A stretch of DNA of 5,276 nt. It comes from an uncultured Verrucomicrobiales bacterium (GTDB lineage Bacteria; Verrucomicrobiota; Verrucomicrobiia; Verrucomicrobiales; Akkermansiaceae). The first letter of the stretch is position 1. Each line of letters starts with the position of its first letter. The stretch covers positions 1-5,276 of the forward strand of contig CALFTQ010000180.1 of assembly GCA_937916135.1 (NCBI GenBank), in the 5' to 3' direction. Shown in pieces: positions 1-5,267 of the stretch. Below the pieces are notes generated by a model. That model worked only from the letters and a program-made list of their open reading frames with translations. It was not told the origin of the DNA and made no database searches. The position numbers and the translations under genes are program-made.

Positions 1-1340
1 AGATGAGCCTGCTGCGCCAGCTGGTGGGGCCGGAGCACAATGTGTGCGTGGTGGGCGATGACGACCAGTCCATCTACGGCTGGCGCGGTGCGCAGATTTC
101 CAATATCCTGGATTTCGAGAGCTTCTTCCCGAACCCGACCGTCATCAAGCTGGAGGAGAACTACCGCTGCACCCGCCAGGTGCTGGATTGCGCCAATGCC
201 CTCATCAAGCACAATGCCGGACGCCGCGAAAAAACGCTGCGCACCAACAAGGACGGCGAATACCCGGTGCGGCTCATGGCCATGCCCGGTTCGCAGGAAG
301 AGGCCGAATTCATTGCCGATGAGATTGATCAGATCCGCTCCCGCAACAGCCTGCCCTGGGAGGCCTTTGCCATCCTCTTCCGGGCGAATGCCCAGAGCCG
401 CGCGCTGGAAATGGCCATGCGCGAGCGCCACATTCCCTACCGCATGGTGGGCACCAAGAGCTTCTTCGACCGCCGCGAGGTGAAAGACCTGCTGAGCTAC
501 CTGCAGATGATGGACAACCCGGATGCCGACCTGCACCTGCTGCGCGTGCTGAACACCCCGCCCCGCGGCATCTCGCCCACCACGGCATCCTTCGCCATCG
601 ACTGGAGCCGCGACAACAAGAAGAGCCTGTGGGCCACCCTGGTGGATATCTCCTTCCTCTCGGAATGCTCCACCCGCTCCCAGAACAGCATCGAAGCCTT
701 CACCGAGCTGGTCACCCGCTACGGTTCCGAATTCGCCGCCAGCGAGCGCCCCTTTGTCGATATCCTCCAGGATTTCCTGAACGAAACCGGCTACGAGGAA
801 TACATCGCCAAGAACTGCAAGACCGAGGAGGAGAAGATGCGCCGCCAGGCCGCTATCGATGACATCAAGGTCGCGCTGCGCCAGTTCTGGCTGCCCGGCC
901 ACAAGCTCACTGACTTCCTTGCCGGCATCTGCCTGGATGACAGCCGCGACGATGACGATATCGAAAGCAAGAGCGGCGTGTGCCTCATCACCATGCACGC
1001 CGCCAAGGGGCTGGAGTTCCCGCAGGTCTACATCGTGGGCGTGGAGGAAGGGCTGCTGCCACATACCCGCTCGGTGGATGAAGGCAGCATGGACGAAGAG
1101 CGCCGCCTGTTCTATGTGGGTATCACCCGTGCCCGGGAGCGCCTTACCATGACCTACTGCGCCAAGCGCAGCCGCTACGGTCAGGAGGAGCGCTGCCAGC
1201 CCTCCAGCTTCATTCATGAGATTCCCAGTCACATGTACGAGTTTGTGGACTACGACAAACTCATGAAATCCCCCGCCACCGAGGAAGAATGCGCGGATTT
1301 CTTCTCTTCCATGCGTGCGCTGCTGGCAGACGATGATTAG
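1..1340 (+). CDS. Rep/UvrD-family ATP-dependent DNA helicase (5'-truncated)
   Basis: This is the C-terminal part of a superfamily 1A 3'-5' DNA helicase, an ATP-driven translocase used in repair or replication restart. The reading frame is open through the left edge, so the first ATG (base 3) is almost certainly internal. Numbering from that Met, motif III GDDDQSIYGWRGA is at 18-30, the motif IV region LEENYRC at 50-56, the ILFRANAQSR block at 124-133, NTPPRGIS at 184-191, motif V MHAAKGLEF at 331-339 and motif VI EERRLFYVGITRAR at 365-378. The Walker A, Ia and II motifs lie off the window. From memory, the wording around motifs V and VI (GLEFPQVYIVG, LTMTYCAKRSRYG) and the short tail are closer to E. 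coli Rep than to UvrD or PcrA, but I do not assign a symbol. About 445 residues are visible; family members are usually about 650-750. No frameshift is seen, and the stop is TAG at 1338-1340. Confidence 0.95.
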   Translation, partial: MSLLRQLVGPEHNVCVVGDDDQSIYGWRGAQISNILDFESFFPNPTVIKLEENYRCTRQVLDCANALIKHNAGRREKTLRTNKDGEYPVRLMAMPGSQEEAEFIADEIDQIRSRNSLPWEAFAILFRANAQSRALEMAMRERHIPYRMVGTKSFFDRREVKDLLSYLQMMDNPDADLHLLRVLNTPPRGISPTTASFAIDWSRDNKKSLWATLVDISFLSECSTRSQNSIEAFTELVTRYGSEFAASERPFVDILQDFLNETGYEEYIAKNCKTEEEKMRRQAAIDDIKVALRQFWLPGHKLTDFLAGICLDDSRDDDDIESKSGVCLITMHAAKGLEFPQVYIVGVEEGLLPHTRSVDEGSMDEERRLFYVGITRARERLTMTYCAKRSRYGQEERCQPSSFIHEIPSHMYEFVDYDKLMKSPATEEECADFFSSMRALLADDD

Positions 1341-1396
1341 CGAGCTCCCCCGTTCAAGATTGTCCGATAATCATATGATCCGGGCGTGAGAGGGAA

Positions 1397-1474
1397 GGGC
1401 ATGTTTGCCCCGGCAATTATGGATGGAAGTTTCCGGCGCTCGTCTGAGTGTCCATCTTCAATCTTTAATTGCCG
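1397..1474 (+). other. Tandem hairpins in the helicase-cdsA intergenic region
   Basis: Two inverted repeats abut each other. The first is GGGCA (1397-1401), loop TGTT, TGCCC (1406-1410). The second has a perfect 9-bp outer stem, CGGCAATTA (1411-1419) with TAATTGCCG (1466-1474). Nested inside are GATGGA (1422-1427) with TCCATC (1451-1456), and an apical CGCTC (1437-1441) with GAGTG (1446-1450, one G-U pair) closing a GTCT loop. No T-run follows on either strand, so this is not a classical intrinsic terminator. It could be a 3'-end structure protecting the helicase mRNA, a small RNA, or a protein-binding site upstream of the cdsA promoter. The pairing is read directly from the sequence; any function is inference. 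Confidence 0.5.
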
Positions 1475-1519
1475 AAGCAATAATATAAAATTGACATTTG
1501 ACGCGCAGCCCCTTAAAAT
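1475..1519 (+). promoter_or_regulatory. Predicted sigma70-type promoter of cdsA with upstream A/T tract
   Basis: A perfect -35 TTGACA (1491-1496) is followed by a 17-base spacer and a -10 TAAAAT (1514-1519), five of six matches to TATAAT. The 16 bases just upstream of the -35 (1475-1490) are almost all A/T and sit where an UP element would contact the RNA polymerase alpha subunits. The expected transcription start is about 1526. This gives a leader of about 58 bases to the ATG at 1584, or about 10 bases to the ATG at 1536. It probably drives cdsA and the lipid kinase together. Confidence 0.75.
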
Positions 1520-1583
1520 GGCAGCACGCGGATAGATGATGCCGCCGATATACTTACCACCATATTCCCCCTTCTCAAGCAAT

Positions 1584-2492
1584 ATGACCCCCAAGCTCAA
1601 GACTTTTCTGGAACGCGGATTCAGCACCATCGTGCTTCTCTCCCTACTCGGCGGCGCTGTGGCCTGGAACGAGCCAATAGGCTATGCTGTGCTTATCAGT
1701 GTGCTTTGCAATCTGACCAGCTGGGAGTGGTTCAACATGCTCAAGGGCACAGATGCCAACCGGGGCCTTTCCCTGGTATTCGGTCTGGTGTATCCCTGGT
1801 TGCTGGCGTGGCTGGTTCTCTGCAATGGCGGAATGATGGTGGTACCCACCACCGCTCTCGGGGCGCTGGCTCTTTATACGATTCTTGCGTTCTGCGGCCA
1901 GCTGTTCCGTATGGATTACCGCGGCAAGTCCGGTGCTGAGATGATGACCGGCATGGGGCTCACTCTGCTCTCCTTCGTCTATCCGGTGTGGATGTTCTGC
2001 TTTGTGATGACCGGGTTGAGCGAAAATGGCATCTGGGCCATGCTCTGGCTCATCCTCTTCACCAAGATGAGCGATATCTGGGCCTATGTGAGCGGCGTGC
2101 TCATGGGTGGAAAGTTTTTCAGCCGCAAGTTCAGCCCCTGTGTGTCACCCAAGAAAACCTGGGAGGGTATCATCGGTTCCATCATTATTACTCTCACTGT
2201 GGGGGCTATACTGCTGCCAGTCATGGGCATGCTGGAGTGGAGCATTTTCTCTAGTTCGCTTTTCTATCTTATCTACATCCCGATGGGGCTGCTGCTCTTT
2301 TTTGTGTCCGTGTGGGGGGATCTGGCCGGCTCTTTGATCAAGCGCGGCCTTGCCGTGAAGGACAGTGGCTCTCTGCTGCCCGGCATCGGTGGCATTTTCG
2401 ACCTTATCGATTCCCCTGCATTTACCGTTTCCGCTGTGGTATGTGTGGCTCCGCTGGTGAGTTGCATCCTGCAGGTGGCCTGCGACATCTGA
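1584..2492 (+). CDS. cdsA: Phosphatidate cytidylyltransferase (CDP-diacylglycerol synthase)
   Basis: CdsA is an integral membrane enzyme that makes CDP-diacylglycerol from CTP and phosphatidic acid, the branch point of bacterial phospholipid synthesis. The 302-residue product has about eight hydrophobic segments. Conserved blocks are KMSDIWAYVSG at 161-171, SPKKTWEG at 188-195, and the C-terminal family signature at 250-276: SLIKR (250-254), KD (259-260), PGIGG (266-270), D273 and D276. The usual signature has H-G-G and D-R-x-D, where this protein has I-G-G and D-L-I-D. I chose the ATG at 1584 because the protein then begins like other CdsA proteins. An in-frame ATG at 1536 would add 16 Pro-rich residues (MMPPIYLPPYSPFSSN) with no family resemblance. 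Neither start has a Shine-Dalgarno sequence. The next gene begins 7 bases after the TGA. Confidence 0.93.
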   Translation: MTPKLKTFLERGFSTIVLLSLLGGAVAWNEPIGYAVLISVLCNLTSWEWFNMLKGTDANRGLSLVFGLVYPWLLAWLVLCNGGMMVVPTTALGALALYTILAFCGQLFRMDYRGKSGAEMMTGMGLTLLSFVYPVWMFCFVMTGLSENGIWAMLWLILFTKMSDIWAYVSGVLMGGKFFSRKFSPCVSPKKTWEGIIGSIIITLTVGAILLPVMGMLEWSIFSSSLFYLIYIPMGLLLFFVSVWGDLAGSLIKRGLAVKDSGSLLPGIGGIFDLIDSPAFTVSAVVCVAPLVSCILQVACDI

Positions 2493-2499
2493 TTTTTCT

Positions 2500-3477
2500 A
2501 TGACCACAAAAACTCCTCTACTCATCAATCCCAAAGCCGGCAGCCTGTTCCGCTCCGGACTGAAGACCTGGCTCAGGAATAACCGACGGGCGTTTCGCCT
2601 TGTCCCCACAGAGAGTGCGGAGGATCTGACGGCGAAGGCTCGGGAACTGGCAGAATGTGGTGAGCCGATAGTGGCTGCTGCTGGCGGCGACGGCACGTTG
2701 ATGTGCGCGGCCCAGGGGCTGGTTGGCACAGAATCTGCTCTGGGCATTTTGCCTTGTGGTACCATGAATGTGTTTGCCCGTGAACTGGGGATCGGCTCCC
2801 GCCGGTTTGATGTGGCCCTGGAAGCTATACAGAGCGGAATCACGCAGGAAGTGGATATCTTTGCTGTGAATGGCAGACCCTTCCTGCAGATGGCCGGTTT
2901 CGGCCCGGATGCCCGAGTCATCGAGCTTATCACGCCCGCGCTTAAGAAGCGCATGGGTGCTGCGGCTCATGTGGTGACCGGGCTGAAAGTGGCTCTGGAG
3001 CGCCCGCCTCTCATCACCATGACCCTGCCGGATGGTGAAAGCATGCAGGGAACTCAGATCATCATGGGAAATGGTAAACGATACGGTGGTGCGGCGCACC
3101 TTTTCGCTGAGGCTGCTTATGATGATGGGCGCCTGGACGCGGCCATTATCGACCAGGAAAATATGGGGGTGCTGTTTGAGATGCTGGGGCTCATTGCCTC
3201 CAAGGGGGCAACGCAACACAATATTTCTGACTTTACCCGGCTGTGCCGGATAAAAGGGTGTACTCTTACCTGCGAAGGCCCGCTTTCCTACCATCTGGAT
3301 GGCGACTACGCCGGAACCCTGGCTCCGGGGGATAAGCTTACCGTTGAACGCATGCCCTACAAGTTGAAAGTTTGTGTGCCTGCAAATCCCATGGAAATAA
3401 GCCCGCTGGAGCGTATTATGGCTCACCCGGTCATAGCCGCCATGCGTGAAAAACTGCAAGTGCTGAATGAGCTTTGA
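2500..3477 (+). CDS. Diacylglycerol kinase family lipid kinase (DAGK catalytic domain)
   Basis: This is a soluble or membrane-associated lipid kinase of the DagK/YegS/BmrU type (DAGK_cat fold), 325 residues, the usual family length. Visible motifs are INPKAG at 9-14, the nucleotide-binding GGDGT at 62-66, LPCGTMNVFARELG at 84-97 (family pattern GTxNxxAR), AGFGPDA at 132-138, an N-GG-A-DGRLD stretch at 191-213, and LDGDY at 266-270, corresponding to the C-terminal DGE/DGD metal-site region. The probable reaction is ATP-dependent phosphorylation of diacylglycerol to phosphatidic acid, the substrate of the adjacent CdsA. Other lipid substrates are possible in this family, so specificity is inferred from context. 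The start is 7 bases after the cdsA stop with no Shine-Dalgarno sequence (tttttct precedes the ATG), which suggests translational coupling. A 344-codon antisense reading frame over this gene is a shadow. Confidence 0.92.
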   Translation: MTTKTPLLINPKAGSLFRSGLKTWLRNNRRAFRLVPTESAEDLTAKARELAECGEPIVAAAGGDGTLMCAAQGLVGTESALGILPCGTMNVFARELGIGSRRFDVALEAIQSGITQEVDIFAVNGRPFLQMAGFGPDARVIELITPALKKRMGAAAHVVTGLKVALERPPLITMTLPDGESMQGTQIIMGNGKRYGGAAHLFAEAAYDDGRLDAAIIDQENMGVLFEMLGLIASKGATQHNISDFTRLCRIKGCTLTCEGPLSYHLDGDYAGTLAPGDKLTVERMPYKLKVCVPANPMEISPLERIMAHPVIAAMREKLQVLNEL

Positions 3478-3536
3478 ATGGCCAGTGTGTTTGCCGCGAT
3501 TATCATCACCAGCGCGGTGGAACTGACTGTTTTTCA

Positions 3537-3565
3537 TTGACCAAATGCCCATAGTGTTGTATGCT
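3537..3565 (+). promoter_or_regulatory. Predicted sigma70-type promoter of the GT26 glycosyltransferase gene
   Basis: The -35 TTGACC (3537-3542) has five of six consensus bases. A 17-base spacer and a -10 TATGCT (3560-3565, four of six) follow. The expected start of transcription is about 3571-3573, only a few bases before the ATG at 3576. The more upstream in-frame ATG at 3561 lies inside the -10 box, so it could be translated only from read-through transcripts of the lipid-kinase gene. The call rests on sequence match and spacing alone. Confidence 0.5.
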
Positions 3566-3575
3566 CTCGCCGCGT

Positions 3576-4325
3576 ATGGCAGCTCTTTCCTCCACTGATA
3601 TATTTGGAATACCTTATGTGACCGCCTCTCTGGCCTCTGCCTGTGCGGAGTGGGTGCAGCTGGCGCACGAGTTACAGCGTCCTCTCCTGGTCGCTCATTC
3701 AGATGTGCATGTGCTTACCCGTGCCTTGCATGACGAGGCCGACTATGGTGCAGGACTGCGCACTTTTGATTTTATTTGTCCGGATGGCATGCCGATTGTG
3801 TGGCTGATGCGCCGCAAGGGGGCAGAAGCCCATCGTCTGTATGGCCCGGACGTCATGGAGGAGATGTGGAACCGTGGCCGTGCTTCCGGTGTGAAGCATT
3901 TCCTGCTCGGTGGCTCGGAGGATGCCATTTCCCGTTTGAAGCGCAACCTGGATGAACGCTATCCCGGAGCAGAGGTGGCGGGGCATTATTGTCCTCCCAT
4001 GCCCCCGTGGCCGGAGGGGGAGGACCAGCGCATGCTGGAGGCGCTCCGGCAGAGCGGCGCTCACTGTGTCTGGGTGGGGCTGGGCTGCCCCCGGCAGGAA
4101 CGATGGCTCTTCGAACACCGTAACCAGTTGCCGCCCGCCTTATATTTCGGCGTGGGCGCCGCTTTCAATTTTCATGCCGGCCTGGTGCAGCAGGCTCCGG
4201 CCTGGGTGCGCTCACACGGCCTGGAGTGGCTTTACCGCCTGTGCAAGGAACCTCGCCGCCTCTTCAAACGCTATCTGGTGCACAATTCCCGCTTTATCTG
4301 GTATTGCCTTACCCGAAAGCCCTGA
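3576..4325 (+). CDS. WecG/TagA/CpsF family (GT26) glycosyltransferase
   Basis: The family transfers a sugar (N-acetylmannosaminyl or a related residue) to a polyprenyl-diphosphate-linked sugar at the cytoplasmic membrane, in enterobacterial common antigen, teichoic acid linkage unit or capsule/exopolysaccharide synthesis. The 249-residue protein is near the usual length. Seen in order: CPDGMP at 68-73 with the Asp (D70) matching the proposed catalytic Asp of TagA, FLLGGSE at 109-115, GHYCPP at 136-141, WVGLGCPRQE at 166-175, FGVGAAFNFHAG at 191-202, and the Arg-rich end LEWLYRL with EPRRLFKRY spanning 216-233, which in TagA helps membrane association and the active site. The N-terminal block reads HSDVH (41-45), where relatives usually carry a T-x-N or V-N-A-H pattern. 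I chose the ATG at 3576 because the alternative at 3561 lies within the predicted -10 box. The donor and product cannot be read from the sequence, so no symbol is given. Confidence 0.92.
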   Translation: MAALSSTDIFGIPYVTASLASACAEWVQLAHELQRPLLVAHSDVHVLTRALHDEADYGAGLRTFDFICPDGMPIVWLMRRKGAEAHRLYGPDVMEEMWNRGRASGVKHFLLGGSEDAISRLKRNLDERYPGAEVAGHYCPPMPPWPEGEDQRMLEALRQSGAHCVWVGLGCPRQERWLFEHRNQLPPALYFGVGAAFNFHAGLVQQAPAWVRSHGLEWLYRLCKEPRRLFKRYLVHNSRFIWYCLTRKP

Positions 4326-4328
4326 TTT

Positions 4329-5081
4329 CTATTTTGCTGGCTTGATGAAGATTCTCTTTCCCTGCTCGTAAATGCTGCATGGTATAGCGGCTATGCTGTA
4401 GGCAACGGGCACCACCGTGTTGGCCAGAAGGGTGCATGGCACATCGATGAGGACAAAGGCAGCACCGGCCAGGGGATATGCGTACCAGGCGTGTTTGTTG
4501 CTGCGCGAGGGGGTAACTGGTATGATGAACCCGTGTCTTGTGTTGCAGAGGTGGCTGCCCACATTCTGGTGTTCGCTGGTTACCAGGTTGCGATAATAGG
4601 GCCGGGCGTGGCGCGGAAGCTCCGCCTGCCAGCCATATTGCAGGTGGGTGGTCACCGGGTTGCAATCCAGTGAGTCGAGCTGGTAGCCCGTGGCCTGCCC
4701 GTGGTGCCCCACCACGCGCGCGCCTTCCGGCACATTCCGGCCTTGAATCAGATTGAATACATCATCCTCTATGATATCGGCCGTGCCGATCGGGCGGTAA
4801 ACATAACGCTGCGGCGCCCCTTTGATGGGAATATACTGCCCGCTGGAAAAATCGTTGGCATTGAAACTGCTCACCTTATCGCGTCCCGTGCGGCGCACGG
4901 TGGTCAGAACGCCTTGCAGGTAGAGTTGGCCGTTGTGCTTGTAGATAACCAGGTTTTCCTGATCCGGCAGAATCACGGCCTGGCATTGCCGCCCGCGGTC
5001 GGCACATGCCCGGTGTGTGTTCACGCAGATGCAGCTGTTCAGGAAGAAAACAAGGAGCAGGAGAGAGAAAATACGACCCAT
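4329..5081 (-). CDS. Predicted lipoprotein of unknown function
   Basis: I do not recognise this 250-residue protein. Its start is a typical lipoprotein signal: MGR, a hydrophobic run at 4-14, then the lipobox L-N-S-C ending at Cys17, so lipidation and membrane anchoring after export are likely. Seven further cysteines (19, 26, 33, 140, 179, 216, 235) could form disulfides. The mid-region is polar with many Tyr, Asn and His residues. Residues 203-235 are hydrophobic, and the stretch around IDVPCTLLANT (212-222) resembles the C-terminal IDLP-x-S-x-x-ADT pattern that I recall from YceK/YidQ-type small lipoproteins (DUF1375). That similarity is weak and from memory. The ATG at 5081 is chosen because it places the signal peptide at the very N-terminus; no Shine-Dalgarno sequence is present. 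The gene is convergent with the glycosyltransferase, with 3 bases between stops, so it is transcribed separately. It is a real gene rather than a shadow because of the intact signal peptide and its own promoter. Confidence 0.8.
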   Translation of the reverse strand: MGRIFSLLLLVFFLNSCICVNTHRACADRGRQCQAVILPDQENLVIYKHNGQLYLQGVLTTVRRTGRDKVSSFNANDFSSGQYIPIKGAPQRYVYRPIGTADIIEDDVFNLIQGRNVPEGARVVGHHGQATGYQLDSLDCNPVTTHLQYGWQAELPRHARPYYRNLVTSEHQNVGSHLCNTRHGFIIPVTPSRSNKHAWYAYPLAGAAFVLIDVPCTLLANTVVPVAYSIAAIPCSIYEQGKRIFIKPAK

Positions 5082-5088
5082 GCATCAT

Positions 5089-5117
5089 ACTATAGCAAGT
5101 ATATCATGCGTTTGCAA
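5089..5117 (-). promoter_or_regulatory. Predicted extended -10 promoter of the lipoprotein gene, leaderless type
   Basis: Read on the minus strand, TTGCAA (5117-5112) is followed by a 17-base spacer and TATAGT (5094-5089, five of six matches to TATAAT). TGC stands just before the -10 (5097-5095), making an extended -10 TGnTATAGT. Only 7 bases (5088-5082) separate the -10 from the ATG at 5081. The expected transcription start is therefore at or within about 2 bases of the start codon, giving a leaderless or nearly leaderless mRNA. Confidence 0.6.
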
Positions 5118-5251
5118 GCAAAAGTAGCCACCTATTTCTTCTTCGCTTCCATGTGTGTCCTAAAGATTTTGTAAGGCGATAGTAATATCAGCGTCATTTT
5201 GGAAGAAGCCCCCCTCTGCCCGATAAATTGATGTTTGTTGTTGTCGGGGCA
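5118..5251. other. Non-coding interval upstream of the lipoprotein gene
   Basis: This stretch is more A/T-rich than the coding regions and holds no open frame I can support. A 22-codon plus-strand frame (5106-5174, MRLQAKVATYFFF...) overlaps the lipoprotein promoter and has no Shine-Dalgarno sequence or family resemblance. It probably carries the upstream control region of the minus-strand lipoprotein gene and, off the right edge, that of the next gene. Confidence 0.4.
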
Positions 5252-5267
5252 CGGGACTTCAGTCCCG
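5252..5267. repeat. REP-like GC-rich palindrome
   Basis: CGGGAC (5252-5257), loop TTCA, GTCCCG (5262-5267) is a perfect 6-bp stem, extendable to 7 bp if the loop is reduced to TC. It is preceded by GTCGGGGCA (5243-5251). There is no T-run after it on the plus strand (aaataacgg), so it is not a plus-strand intrinsic terminator. A short GC-rich palindrome in non-coding DNA with a GTCG-type 5' head resembles repetitive extragenic palindromes mobilised by REP-associated transposases. Only one copy is visible and the window ends 9 bases later, so repetition in the genome is an inference. Confidence 0.4.

Noticed and set aside
1370..1379. Perfect 10-base palindrome ATCATATGAT after the helicase stop
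   Set aside because: It could be an operator, but a single short A/T palindrome far from the promoter (over 110 bases upstream of the -35) is not enough to call one.
1337..1630. A 97-codon minus-strand frame covering the helicase-cdsA intergenic region
   Set aside because: It runs through the predicted cdsA promoter and hairpins, has no ribosome binding site, and has no family resemblance.
2145..2954. A 269-codon minus-strand open frame across the cdsA/lipid-kinase junction
   Set aside because: It overlaps two well-supported genes, has no recognisable motif, and is best explained as a shadow of the opposite strand.
3494..3534. Possible terminator after the lipid kinase (CCGCG/CGCGG or CACC/GGTG hairpin, then TTTTT)
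   Set aside because: The stems are only 4-5 bp and the T-run starts more than 10 bases after them, so it does not fit an intrinsic terminator.
2518..3552. A 344-codon minus-strand open frame, longer than the lipid kinase it covers
   Set aside because: It is exactly antisense to a gene with a full set of DAGK motifs, shows no domain or signal of its own, and has the composition expected from reverse translation of GC-biased codons.
5106..5174. A 22-codon plus-strand frame (MRLQAKVATYFFF...)
   Set aside because: It overlaps the minus-strand lipoprotein promoter, lacks initiation signals, and is short enough to be chance.
5138..5208. Inverted repeat CTTCTTC / GAAGAAG
   Set aside because: The sequence is low in complexity and the arms are 57 bases apart, so chance pairing is likely.
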